Positions 8,758 through 18,484 of a stretch of DNA of 64,000 nt are shown here, piece by piece (within the stretch, counting starts at the first letter, position 1; every line of letters begins with the position of its first letter). Where the stretch lies: the NCBI RefSeq assembly GCF_029945685.1, contig NZ_JAQSDA010000013.1, forward strand, positions 1 through 64,000. The letters are read 5' to 3'. A program made the translations under genes and the position numbers. Below the pieces are notes generated by a model. That model was given only the letters and a program-made list of their open reading frames with translations. It was not told the origin of the DNA and did not search any database. This stretch comes from Polaromonas sp. GTDB lineage: Bacteria; Pseudomonadota; Gammaproteobacteria; Burkholderiales; Burkholderiaceae_C.

Positions 8758-11700
8758 GTGGACGCCGCTGTTCTTGACCGGCTGGAATCCCTCACCCCGC
8801 ACGCACGCCAGATCCTCCTGACCCAGCGGTCGGAGGCCGACCCGCCCATACGCGCCGAACTGTTCGGCATCCACCGCTTCGAACAACACGGCCGCAGCCT
8901 GGCGGCGGCCCAGACGGTGCAGGCCGACGGACCGTCGCGGCGCGGCGCTTCCTTTTTCCCGCGCGTCGAGGAAAACCTGGTCGCGCTGCGCCACGCCTAC
9001 GACTATGTGGCGCTGACCTCGAGCACCGGCCACTATGTGACACCCGCCGCCGAATGGCTGCTCGACAACTTTCACCTTGTCGAAGCCCAGCTGCAGCAGA
9101 TCCGTGAAGGCGTGCCGCGGCGTTACTACGCGAGCCTGCCCAAACTGGCGGACGCACCGCTGGAAGGCCTGCCGCGCGTCTACGGCATTGCCTGGGCCTA
9201 CGTCGCCCATACCGACAGCGTGCTCAACCCGGAACTGTTCACCGCCTTTCTCAACGCCTACCAGGAGAAAAGCGAACTGCGGCTGAGCGAGCTCTGGGCC
9301 CTGCCGACCACCCTGCGCGTGGTGCTGCTTGAGAACCTGCGCCGCATGGCCGACAACATTGCACAAAGCAAGGTGGCCCGGGAAGTCGCCCATGCGGTCT
9401 GGGACTGCGTGGACCGGCTCGGCGACGCCGACCTCGACGCGATCAGCGACCTGATGCAGCGTCGGGGGCTGCAGCGCAACTACCTCACGCAGCTGTGGCA
9501 ACGCATGCCGACGGTCAAGCTGGACATTTCGCCCTCACTCGTGCTCTGGACCGAACGGCACTGCCCGGACGGACCGGCGCTGATGGTGGAAAGCCAGACC
9601 GCGCAGGTGGCCGCCAACCTCACCGTCGGCAACATCATCACCACCCTGCGCCTGATCGGACAGGTTGACTGGGTCGAGCTGATCGAGCCGGTGAGCCGCT
9701 CGCTGCGCATGCTGCACCGGCTGCCCAGCTTTGCCCGGGAAAGCGAACTGACGCGCCAGCAGATCACCCAGTCCATGGAGCGGCTGGCACGCCTGAGCCG
9801 CCATTCCGAACGTGAGGTGGCCAAAGCCGTCGTCGCCGCCGCGCGCGCGGTGCCGAATGCGCAGCCTGCAAGCGCCGTGGAGCGCACCGCCGGCCATTAC
9901 CTGCTGGGCAACGGCCGGGCCGCCCTCGAGGCGAGCCTGGGCATGGCGGCAAGCGGCGCGCCTGCGGCCGCCTTGCGCCACTGGCGTCTCTGGCGCCTGC
10001 CGCTGTACATCACCACGATCGTCATCGGCACCGCCCTCATCGTGCTGGCCGCAGCCCACCGCATGGACATGCACAGCTGGCCGGCACTTGCGGCGCTGTT
10101 CCTGCTGGCCTGGCCGGCGTCCGAAGCCGCTGCGGCCTTCATGCACCGCCTGATCGCCGAATCGCTCAAGATCCGCTTCCTGCCGCGGCTCGATTTCGCG
10201 GCCGGCATTCCGCCCGAACACCGCGTGCTGGTGGTGCTGCCGACGCTGCTGAGCTCCAGCGCGACGATTGGCGAACTGGCAGAACGGCTTGAGCTGCACT
10301 GGCTGGCCAACCGCGAACGCGAGGCCCAGTTTGCCCTGCTGACCGACTGGGTGGATGCCCCGCGGGAAACCATGCCTGGTGACAAAGACCTGCTGGATGC
10401 AGCCCTCGCGCAAGTGAACGCACTCAATGCACGCCACCCCGCGCCGGCCGGGGCGCCGACGCGCTTTCTGCTGATCCATCGCCCGCGCCAGTGGTGCGAC
10501 ACCCAGCAGAAATGGCTGGGCTGGGAGCGCAAGCGGGGCAAACTCGAACAGTTGCTGCGCTCGCTGGTCACCGGCAGCATGGACGGCTTCCTGCCGCTGG
10601 CGGAAGGCCAGCGGCTGGCCGACCCCATCCCCTACATCGTGACGCTGGACAGCGACACCGGCCTGCCGCCCGGCGCCCTGCGCGACCTCGTTGCCGTGGC
10701 GGCCCACCCGCTGAACATGCCGCGGGTCGACGCCGCCTCGCGCCGCGTGGTGGCCGGCTACGGCATACTGCAGCCGCGCGTGGTCACGCCGTTGCCGGGA
10801 CCCGCCGAACGCACCCCTTTTCACCGCCTGTTTGCCGGGCAGTGCGGCATCGACCCGTACAGCAATGGCGTCTCCGAGGTGTACCAGGATCTGTTCGGCA
10901 GCGGCAGTTTCAGCGGCAAGGGCCTGCTGCATGTCGCTGCGGTGCATGCCGTCCTCGACGAGCGCTTGCCCACCGGGTCCATTCTCAGTCACGACCTGCT
11001 TGAAGGCAGCATCGCGCGCTGCGGCTTTGTCAGCGACGTTGCGCTGGTCGAAGAGCAACCCCACCACGCCGGTGTGGCCGCCTCGCGCATTCACCGCTGG
11101 ACGCGCGGCGACTGGCAACTGCTGCCCTTCATGGCTCGCGCCAGCCACTACGGCATCGACGCGTTGGGGTTATGGAAAATGACCGACAACCTGCGTCGTT
11201 CGGTCGTCATTCCCGCCACCGTCGGCCTGCTCGCCTGCGTTGTTTTCACGGCGGCCCTGCCGCTGGCCACGGCACTGTCGGTCACCTTCGCGGCCCTGCT
11301 GGCCGGTCCCCTGCTCGGCGCGCTGGCTGGCCTGGTTCCGACGCGCCGCGGCATCGCCTGGGGTCATTTTTTCCATGTGGGCCGCAGCGAGGTGCTGCGC
11401 GCCCTGGGCGCCGCCGTCTGGCAGTTCAGCCAGTTGCCGGTGCAGGCCGCCCTGCTGCTCGACGCCATCGTGCGCTCCGTCTGGCGCATGAGCGTAAGCC
11501 GGCGCGGACTGCTGGAGTGGAGCACCGCCGCCCAGGCCCAGGCCGCCGCACGCCATGAGCTTTCCGCCTTCGTGCGCCAGCAGGCACCGGTGTCACTGCT
11601 TTGCGCGGCGCTGGCGGTCGCCGCACTGTGGAGCCCCCACCCCGTCGCCGGCACAGCGCTGTTCCTGCTGTGGACGGTGTCGCCGCTGGCCGCCTGGTGG

Positions 11701-14700
11701 GCCAGCCGGCCGCGTGCGCCTAACCCCGCGCATCACCTGCGCGACGAGGACCGGGCCTACCTGCACACGCTGGCGCGCGACACCTGGCGCTTTTTCGAGC
11801 ATTCGGTCGGTGCCGAGGACAACCACCTGCCGCCGGACAACCTGCAATTGGTGCCCGAGCCGACGCTGGCGCATCGCACCTCGCCGACCAACATCGGCCT
11901 GTACCTGCTGGCCATCTGCTGCGCCCGCGAGTTCGGCTGGATCAGCACGAACGAAGTCATCAGCCGGCTGCAAGCCTCGCTGGACAGCGTGGACCGCCTG
12001 CCCCGGCACGACGGCCACCTGCTCAACTGGTACGACACACGAACGCTGGAGGTGCTGCAACCGGCCTATGTGTCGGTCGTCGACAGCGGCAACCTGGCCG
12101 GCCTGCTGCTGGCCGTCGCGCAGGCCTGTACCGGCCTGGCGAAAAGCGGTGCCGACGGCAAGCCGGCGCAGGCCAGCCTGCTGCAATTGGCCGCGCGCTG
12201 CCAGGCCCTGTACGCGGCCATGGACTTTCGCGGCCTGTACGACGCCAAGCGCCACCTGTTTCATATCGGCCTGCGCGTGCAGGAACATGCGCTCGACGCG
12301 AGTTATTACGACCTGCTGGCCTCCGAGTCCCGGCTGACCAGTTTTCTGGCGGTTGCCAAGGGCGACGTTCCGCGGCGCCACTGGGCCGCCCTCGGCCGCC
12401 CCTTCCTGTCGGTGGGCGTGGTGCCGGGCCTGAAGTCCTGGTCGGGCTCGATGTTCGAATACCTGATGCCCTCGCTGCTGATGTCCGAGCCCGGTTATGG
12501 TCTGCTGCACACGGCGGCCCGCGCGGCGGTGGCCGAGCAGCAAGCCTGGGGCGTTGCGCACCAACTCCCGTGGGGCGTGTCGGAGTCCGGCTATTTCGCC
12601 CAGGACCATTCGCTGGCCTTCCAGTACTCGCCTTTCGGCGTGCCGCGCCTGGCGCTGCGACGCACCCCGCCCACCGACCGCGTGATCGCGCCCTACGCCA
12701 CCCTGCTGGCCACGCTGTTCGATGCGCGCGGCGCCGTGCGCAATCTGCAGCGCCTGGAAAAACTGGGCGCGCGCGGCGAGCTGGGGTTTTATGAAGCCCT
12801 GGACTTCACCGTCGCACGCCAGCCGGAAAGGTCGGACGCCCAGGCGTCCAGCCTGGTTGAGGCGTACATGGCACACCACCAGGGCATGGCGCTGGCGGCG
12901 CTGTGCAACGTGCTTTGCAGGCATGCACCGCGGCGCTGGTTCTGCGCCGACCCGCTGGTTCGTGCGCATGAGGCCCTGCTGCATGAAAACACCCCGCGCC
13001 AGATTGTCCGCAGTGCCGACCCGCGCCCGCCGCCCGAGCCCGGCGGCTACACGCCCGAGCCGGTGTTCCAGTCACGCGAGCTGAACCCGCTGGGCAGCGG
13101 CTGGAAACCCACCCACCTGCTGTCCAACGGTCATTACAACGTCGCCCTGCGCGCCAACGGCGCCGGGCTGAGCCGCTGGCGCGGCCGCAACATCACGCGC
13201 TGGCGCGATGACCTGCTGCGTGACAGCTACGGCAGTTTTTTCTACCTGGTCCATGGCGATGCGGACGGCCTCCCCGCTATCAGCTCGCTCACGGCCCGGC
13301 CGGCGCCGGGCCCGGGCTGGCACTACCAGGCCCGTTTCATGGCCGACCGGGTGCAGTACGACGCGCAGGGCGAGGACCTGAGCACCACGCTGACCGTGCT
13401 GGTCAGCCCCGAAGACGACACCGAGCTGCGCACCGTGACGCTGCTCAACACCGGACGCACGGAGCGGGTGCTGGAGCTGGTGTCCTGCTTCGAGGCGGTG
13501 CTGGCCGACCCGCGCGCCGACGAGGCCCACCCGGCGTTTTCCAGCCTGTTTGTGCAGACCCGCTGGGAGCCGCAGTGGCGCGCCCTCATGCTGACGCGCC
13601 GGCCGCGCCTGCATGGCGACCCGCAGATGACGGTGGCGCATTTTCTGGCCGAGGCCGATGCTGACCTGATCTCGGTGGCGTGTATTGCCGACCGCCGCGT
13701 GTTCGCCGGACGCCACCACCCGGCGCACCAGCCCGCCCTGGGCGAGCAACCCTTTGATACGCAGGACCAGCCAGTCAACGGCCTGGACCCGGTGGCCAGC
13801 CTGCGCGTGACCCTGCGGCTGGCACCGGGCGCGCTGGCGCGCCTGAGTTTTGCCACGACGGCCGCCGAAACGGCGGACGAGCTGGTGCCCCGCATCGACA
13901 AATACCTGCAGCCCATGCATGTGGAGCGTGCCACCCGCATGGCCGCCACGCTGGCCCAGGTGCGGCTGCGCGACCTGGCGCTCACGCCTGAGGAAAACCT
14001 GGCGCTGCAGGACATGAGCACGGCGCTGATGTACAGCGTAGGCCGGCCGGCAGAACGCACGCCGCTGGACCAGCGCCAGCTCTGGCGCTTCGGCCTGTCC
14101 GGCGACAAGCCCATCGTGCTGCTGCGCATCCATTCCCCCAGCGGCCTGCCGCTGGTGCACGCCCTGCTCCGCGCCCAGCCCTGGTGGGCCTTTGGCGGAA
14201 TGGCGGTCGATGTGGTGGTGGTCAACAGCGAGGTCAACTCCTACCTCATGCCGCTGCAGCGCGACATCCTCGCGCTGCGCGACCGCCTGACGCAGGCGGT
14301 GCAGCACAGCTTTCCGCGCGATCAGGCCGCATCGACGGCAGCGGGTTTTTTCCTGCTGCGCGAGCAGGAAATGTCCATTGGCGAAAAAAGCGCGCTGACC
14401 GGGCTGGCCCGCGTGGTGCTCAACGCCGACGGGCGGCCGCTGGAAGTGCAGGTTGCGGCCCTGCGCGAAAGCTGGCTGCCCAAGCGGGGCGACGCGGTGG
14501 CGCAGACCGCGCTGGCCGGTCACGCGCCGGTCGCGGCAGCCGGGGTGGCAACGGGCGGCTTCGATGCCGCCAGCGGTGAATACCGGTTCGAGCTGACAGG
14601 CGGTCAGCGCTTGCCCCGGCCCTGGGTCAACGTCATCGGCAACCCGTCGTTTGGTTTTCAGGTGTCGGAGACCGGCAGTGGCTACACCTGGGCCGGCAAC

Positions 14701-16923
14701 AGCCGCATGCACCAGGTGACCCCCTGGTCGAACGACCCGGTGCGCGATCCGGCGTTTGAACACTGGCTGCTGCAGGATCTGGACAGCGGCGAGGTTTTTC
14801 CGCTGGCGCCCTCGCTGCTGGCCGCACCGGCCAGCAGCTGGCGCATCAGCCATGGTCAGGGCTATTCGGTGTTTGAGGGGCGGCACGCCGGCCTGCAGCT
14901 GGAGACCACGTTTTTTGCCGACCTGCATGACGCGATCAAGGTGGTGCAGGTGCGCGTGCGGCTCGAGCGGGGCGGCGCCCGGCGGCGGCTGCGCGCCATC
15001 GCCATGGTCGAGTGGCAGATGGGTGAAGCCAGGGGCAACCGGCGCACGCTGCACACCTGGAACGGCGCCGAACGGGTGGCCGTGTTTGCCCAGCAGCGCG
15101 AAAGCCGCGACGGTTTTGGCGGCAGCACGGCCTTCCTGGCCCTGTCGGGCGCGGCGGGGGGCACGCAATGGACCTGCGACCGCGCGGAGTTTTTTGACAC
15201 GCTGGGCCAGCTGGTGCTGCCCGACACCCTGGGGCGGCGCAGCGGCGGCGCCATCGACCCGTGCGCCGCCCTCAGCAGCGAGTTCGCGCTGGCGGGCAGC
15301 GCAGACCTGAGGTTCAGCTTCATCCTCGGCCATGCGGCCGACGGGGCCGGCGCCGAGCGGATGGCTGCGCAGTGGGCACAGCGGGACACCAGCCAGGCCC
15401 TGCAGCAGGTGCAGTCCTGGTGGTCGCAACTGCTGGGCACGGTGCAGGTCCGAACACCCGACCCCCTGTTCGACGCGCTGGTCAACCGCTGGCTGATCTA
15501 CCAGACCGTGGTCTGCCGGCTGTGGTCCAAGGCCGGGTTCTACCAGGCCGGCGGCGCCTTCGGCTTTCGCGACCAGCTGCAGGACGCCATGGCGCTCGGC
15601 CTGGCCGACCCGGCGCGCCTGCGCGCGCAGATCGTTCTCAATGCCTCGCGCCAGTTCCCCGAAGGCGATGTGCAGCACTGGTGGCACGCACCGGGCGGCG
15701 AAGGCGTGCGCACGCATTTTTCCGACGACCTGCTCTGGCTGCCCCATGCCTGCGCGCACTACGTCGACATCACCGGCGACATTGCCCTGCTCGACGAATC
15801 GGTGGCCTTCATCGACGGACCGGCCATTCCCGAGGGCGCTGAAGACGCCTACTTCCCGCCGCAGACCAGCACGCAGTCGGCCAGCGTCTACGAACACTGC
15901 GCGCGCACCATTGACCGCAGCCTGGCCGTGGGCATGCACGGCCTGCCGCTGATGGGTACCGGTGACTGGAACGACGGCATGAACCGTGTCGGCCATGAGG
16001 GCAAGGGCGAGTCCGTCTGGCTGGGCTGGTTCCTGTGCCGCGTGGTGCAGGACTTTGCCCCGCTGGCCCAGGCCCGGGGCGACACCGCGCGCGCCGAACA
16101 ATGGCTGCAGGCACGGCAAGGCTGGATCGCCGCGCTGCACGACGCCGGCTGGGACGGTGCCTGGTTCCGGCGTGCGTTTTTTGACAACGGCGCGCCGCTC
16201 GGCTCCAGCGCCAACAGCGAATGCCGCATCGACCTGATTGCGCAGGCCTGGTCGGTGCTGTCGGGTGCCTCCACCGAGCCCTTCACCGCGCCGGCCATGC
16301 TGGCCGTCAAGCAGCAGCTGATCGACCACGACGCCGGTCTGCTGCGCCTGCTGGACCCACCGCTTCAGCATGCCGCCAACAACCCGGGGTATATCCAGGC
16401 CTACCCGCCCGGCGTGCGTGAAAACGGCGGCCAGTACTCCCACGCCGGCGTCTGGGCCATGATGGCGCAGGCCCTGAGCGGGGACGTCGAAGCCGCTTGG
16501 CGCAGCTTCGAAGCCCTGAGCCCGGCGCACCGCAGCGCCCACCCGGTACGCGGCCCCGCCTACGAAATTGAACCCTATGTGCTGGCCGGCGACATCTACA
16601 GCGCAGCGCCCTATGTGGGGCGCGGCGGCTGGAGCTGGTACACCGGCTCGGCGGCCTGGCTGCACCGCGCGGCCATGGAAACGCTGCTCGGCCTGTCGGT
16701 TCGCCAGGGCGAGCTGTCGCTGACGCCGCGCGTGCCCGCGCACTGGCCTGCGTTCGGGATCACGCTGCGCCTGGACGGTCGTGTGGTGACGTTGCGCTGG
16801 CAGCGTGGCGCTGCGCCGGGCGAGGAAGGCTTCCAGCCGGACCGCGTGTTGGCGCCGGGTGAGGTGGTGCGGCTGGCCGACCTTCCGATGCAGGCCAGCC
16901 TGCTGGTGCAGGCCGGCCCCTGA
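8758..16923 (+). CDS. ndvB: Cyclic beta-1,2-glucan synthase-like giant protein (NdvB/Cgs family)
   Basis: A 2721-residue protein, close to the usual size of NdvB/Cgs. Order of regions: cytosolic N-terminus; hydrophobic block (about 410-468); GT84-type glycosyltransferase with a DSD motif at 631-633; more membrane segments (about 811-861 and 945-983); a glycoamylase-like region (GVSESGYFAQDHSLAFQYSPFG near 1273-1295); and a C-terminal GH94 phosphorylase-type half with TGDWNDGMNRVG near 2401. In the known family the enzyme primes itself, elongates, cyclises and exports beta-1,2-glucan, an osmoregulated periplasmic glucan. It starts at GTG 8758 immediately after the small upstream gene. No separate ndvA exporter is seen nearby. 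Confidence 0.92.
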   Translation: MDAAVLDRLESLTPHARQILLTQRSEADPPIRAELFGIHRFEQHGRSLAAAQTVQADGPSRRGASFFPRVEENLVALRHAYDYVALTSSTGHYVTPAAEWLLDNFHLVEAQLQQIREGVPRRYYASLPKLADAPLEGLPRVYGIAWAYVAHTDSVLNPELFTAFLNAYQEKSELRLSELWALPTTLRVVLLENLRRMADNIAQSKVAREVAHAVWDCVDRLGDADLDAISDLMQRRGLQRNYLTQLWQRMPTVKLDISPSLVLWTERHCPDGPALMVESQTAQVAANLTVGNIITTLRLIGQVDWVELIEPVSRSLRMLHRLPSFARESELTRQQITQSMERLARLSRHSEREVAKAVVAAARAVPNAQPASAVERTAGHYLLGNGRAALEASLGMAASGAPAAALRHWRLWRLPLYITTIVIGTALIVLAAAHRMDMHSWPALAALFLLAWPASEAAAAFMHRLIAESLKIRFLPRLDFAAGIPPEHRVLVVLPTLLSSSATIGELAERLELHWLANREREAQFALLTDWVDAPRETMPGDKDLLDAALAQVNALNARHPAPAGAPTRFLLIHRPRQWCDTQQKWLGWERKRGKLEQLLRSLVTGSMDGFLPLAEGQRLADPIPYIVTLDSDTGLPPGALRDLVAVAAHPLNMPRVDAASRRVVAGYGILQPRVVTPLPGPAERTPFHRLFAGQCGIDPYSNGVSEVYQDLFGSGSFSGKGLLHVAAVHAVLDERLPTGSILSHDLLEGSIARCGFVSDVALVEEQPHHAGVAASRIHRWTRGDWQLLPFMARASHYGIDALGLWKMTDNLRRSVVIPATVGLLACVVFTAALPLATALSVTFAALLAGPLLGALAGLVPTRRGIAWGHFFHVGRSEVLRALGAAVWQFSQLPVQAALLLDAIVRSVWRMSVSRRGLLEWSTAAQAQAAARHELSAFVRQQAPVSLLCAALAVAALWSPHPVAGTALFLLWTVSPLAAWWASRPRAPNPAHHLRDEDRAYLHTLARDTWRFFEHSVGAEDNHLPPDNLQLVPEPTLAHRTSPTNIGLYLLAICCAREFGWISTNEVISRLQASLDSVDRLPRHDGHLLNWYDTRTLEVLQPAYVSVVDSGNLAGLLLAVAQACTGLAKSGADGKPAQASLLQLAARCQALYAAMDFRGLYDAKRHLFHIGLRVQEHALDASYYDLLASESRLTSFLAVAKGDVPRRHWAALGRPFLSVGVVPGLKSWSGSMFEYLMPSLLMSEPGYGLLHTAARAAVAEQQAWGVAHQLPWGVSESGYFAQDHSLAFQYSPFGVPRLALRRTPPTDRVIAPYATLLATLFDARGAVRNLQRLEKLGARGELGFYEALDFTVARQPERSDAQASSLVEAYMAHHQGMALAALCNVLCRHAPRRWFCADPLVRAHEALLHENTPRQIVRSADPRPPPEPGGYTPEPVFQSRELNPLGSGWKPTHLLSNGHYNVALRANGAGLSRWRGRNITRWRDDLLRDSYGSFFYLVHGDADGLPAISSLTARPAPGPGWHYQARFMADRVQYDAQGEDLSTTLTVLVSPEDDTELRTVTLLNTGRTERVLELVSCFEAVLADPRADEAHPAFSSLFVQTRWEPQWRALMLTRRPRLHGDPQMTVAHFLAEADADLISVACIADRRVFAGRHHPAHQPALGEQPFDTQDQPVNGLDPVASLRVTLRLAPGALARLSFATTAAETADELVPRIDKYLQPMHVERATRMAATLAQVRLRDLALTPEENLALQDMSTALMYSVGRPAERTPLDQRQLWRFGLSGDKPIVLLRIHSPSGLPLVHALLRAQPWWAFGGMAVDVVVVNSEVNSYLMPLQRDILALRDRLTQAVQHSFPRDQAASTAAGFFLLREQEMSIGEKSALTGLARVVLNADGRPLEVQVAALRESWLPKRGDAVAQTALAGHAPVAAAGVATGGFDAASGEYRFELTGGQRLPRPWVNVIGNPSFGFQVSETGSGYTWAGNSRMHQVTPWSNDPVRDPAFEHWLLQDLDSGEVFPLAPSLLAAPASSWRISHGQGYSVFEGRHAGLQLETTFFADLHDAIKVVQVRVRLERGGARRRLRAIAMVEWQMGEARGNRRTLHTWNGAERVAVFAQQRESRDGFGGSTAFLALSGAAGGTQWTCDRAEFFDTLGQLVLPDTLGRRSGGAIDPCAALSSEFALAGSADLRFSFILGHAADGAGAERMAAQWAQRDTSQALQQVQSWWSQLLGTVQVRTPDPLFDALVNRWLIYQTVVCRLWSKAGFYQAGGAFGFRDQLQDAMALGLADPARLRAQIVLNASRQFPEGDVQHWWHAPGGEGVRTHFSDDLLWLPHACAHYVDITGDIALLDESVAFIDGPAIPEGAEDAYFPPQTSTQSASVYEHCARTIDRSLAVGMHGLPLMGTGDWNDGMNRVGHEGKGESVWLGWFLCRVVQDFAPLAQARGDTARAEQWLQARQGWIAALHDAGWDGAWFRRAFFDNGAPLGSSANSECRIDLIAQAWSVLSGASTEPFTAPAMLAVKQQLIDHDAGLLRLLDPPLQHAANNPGYIQAYPPGVRENGGQYSHAGVWAMMAQALSGDVEAAWRSFEALSPAHRSAHPVRGPAYEIEPYVLAGDIYSAAPYVGRGGWSWYTGSAAWLHRAAMETLLGLSVRQGELSLTPRVPAHWPAFGITLRLDGRVVTLRWQRGAAPGEEGFQPDRVLAPGEVVRLADLPMQASLLVQAGP

Positions 16924-16940
16924 GGCGACCGGCAGCCAAG

Positions 16941-16999
16941 ATGCTACTTTTTTGGGAGCATGTTGCGCTTGCCGGATAAGGGCAAACGGCCGTTTTCAT
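16941..16999 (+). repeat. Degenerate R1 repeat
   Basis: The sequence ATGCTACTTTTTTGGGAGC, then GTTGCGCTTGCCGGATAAGGGC, follows the R1 layout with several changes. It lies between the tail-to-tail ends of the ndvB-like and Cache genes. Confidence 0.5.
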
Positions 17000-17051
17000 T
17001 TGCAGTGCCGGCGCGAGACGGACTTGTCACGCAGTCCACGCCGGAGCCGCA

Positions 17052-17513
17052 TTATTTGTAAATGCCGCAACCCAGGACCAGGTCGTCCATTTTCTCGACG
17101 TACATGGATTTTTGCTGGACGACCTTGGTGATCGGGTTGGGCCATTTGAAGTCGACCCAGCCCGTGCCCTTGGCTTTGGCCAGGTCGATGTATTCCTTGA
17201 CGAAATATTTGCCGTCGATGTCCTTGAGTTCGATGAGCGACTTGCCGACCAGCTTGGGATTGACGCCATGCGCCAGCATCTTTCCGTCCGTGTCAACGGT
17301 GGTCATGTAGAGGTCGCGATCCCTGAACGGGCCGTTCGGATTGGCGAATTCCGCGAAGGCCTTTTCCCTGCCGTTGGCTTTGATGTAGGCAATGGCTTTC
17401 TTGACGAGCGCGGTGGCTTCCGCGGCCGACCCCTGTTCGCCAGCCGCCGTGGCAGACATGTTGAAGCTCAGGGCGGCCAGACCGACCACGAGTACCTGGA
17501 GAAATTTTTTCAT
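17052..17513 (-). CDS. Secreted single-Cache-domain protein
   Basis: A 153-residue protein with an N-terminal signal peptide (MKKFLQVLVVGLAALSFNMSATAA) and a single Cache_2-type sensor domain: ALVKKAIAYIKANGREKAFAEFANPNGPF, LYMTTVDTDGKMLAHG, NPKLVGKS and a C-terminal DDLVLGCGIYK. Stand-alone periplasmic Cache proteins of this type probably bind small ligands; the ligand is not predictable here. The ATG at 17513 is chosen because it begins the signal peptide and has a GGAA ribosome site. No chemoreceptor or kinase is adjacent. Confidence 0.85.
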   Translation of the reverse strand: MKKFLQVLVVGLAALSFNMSATAAGEQGSAAEATALVKKAIAYIKANGREKAFAEFANPNGPFRDRDLYMTTVDTDGKMLAHGVNPKLVGKSLIELKDIDGKYFVKEYIDLAKAKGTGWVDFKWPNPITKVVQQKSMYVEKMDDLVLGCGIYK

Positions 17514-17806
17514 GATGACTGTTCCTTTGTTTCCTGAAAATCCGGATTGCCGGATGACTTGTGAACCCTTGTTCCGCACACACCGCCCCCAGGCGCTCAA
17601 ACGCGACCGGGTCCCGGCAAGGCCCTGGGTGAATGACAGCGATTCGCAGCAGGCAGCGCATCAACGCGCGCCTTCATGCATAACGGCAGCGTGCAGGAAA
17701 TAGTGAAGGGCCGGAAACCGTTTTTTTGGCAGCCCGCCTTCCCGGCCCCGCAGGCCCCCGACACGCGCCGGCGTACGGACCCTGGCAGATCGGGTCCAAT
17801 ACAGGC

Positions 17807-18484
17807 ATGACACTCCCTGACCAGACGGACGCCGCACGCCGGCCCTCCCCGCTTGCAGCGGCCTCGGCTGTGGTGCTCGAAGTGCGGGACCTGCGCTTTC
17901 GTTATCCCGAGCGTGAACTGTTCGCCGGCCTGTCGGCCGCCATTTCGCCGGGCGTCACCTTGGTGCGTGGCGGCGACGGACGCGGCAAGAGCACGCTGCT
18001 GCGCCTGCTGGCAGGGGCGCTACCGCCCGATGCGGGCGAGCTCAGCATCCGGGGACGCTCGCTGCGGGACCAGGCGAAGGACTACCGCCAGCAGGTGTTC
18101 TGGACGGAGCCGCGCACAGAGGCGTTTGACCAGATGACGCCCGCGCACTACTTCGACATGCAGCGCCAGGCGTATGCCGGTTTTGACGACGGCGTGCTGG
18201 CTCAATGTGTGGATGGCCTGGCGCTGGCGCCGGAGCTGGCCAAGCAGCTGTTCATGCTGTCCACCGGCTCGAAGCGCAAGGTCTGGCTGGCGGCGGCGTT
18301 TGCCTCGGGTGCGCCGCTGACGCTGCTGGACATGCCCCTTGCCGCGCTGGACAAGGCATCGGCGGGTTTTGTTCTGGCGCTGCTGCACGATGCCGCTGCC
18401 GATCCGACACGGGCCTTCGTGGTCGCCGATTACGCGGCACCGGCCGGGGTGCCGGTGGCAGGGGTCATGGACCTGGGCGACTAG
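17807..18484 (+). CDS. Orphan ABC-type ATP-binding protein with degenerate catalytic residues
   Basis: A 225-residue ABC ATPase-like protein. Walker A is intact (GGDGRGKST, 55-63) and a signature-like LSTGSKRKV is at 151-159. In Walker B (LTLLDMP, 171-177) the catalytic glutamate after the Asp is replaced by Met, and the switch-loop region (AFVVADYA, 203-210) has no His. It may therefore bind ATP but hydrolyse it poorly. No permease gene is adjacent, so its partner and substrate are unknown. It is convergent with, and overlaps by 20 bases, the DTW-domain gene. Start at ATG 17807; the upstream open frame lacks family similarity. Confidence 0.8.
   Translation: MTLPDQTDAARRPSPLAAASAVVLEVRDLRFRYPERELFAGLSAAISPGVTLVRGGDGRGKSTLLRLLAGALPPDAGELSIRGRSLRDQAKDYRQQVFWTEPRTEAFDQMTPAHYFDMQRQAYAGFDDGVLAQCVDGLALAPELAKQLFMLSTGSKRKVWLAAAFASGAPLTLLDMPLAALDKASAGFVLALLHDAAADPTRAFVVADYAAPAGVPVAGVMDLGD

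Noticed and set aside
13072..16743. A 1223-codon open frame on the minus strand inside the ndvB-like gene
   Set aside because: It is antisense to a well-supported coding region, has the Gln/Arg/His/Gly-rich composition typical of GC-rich shadow frames, and no recognisable domain.
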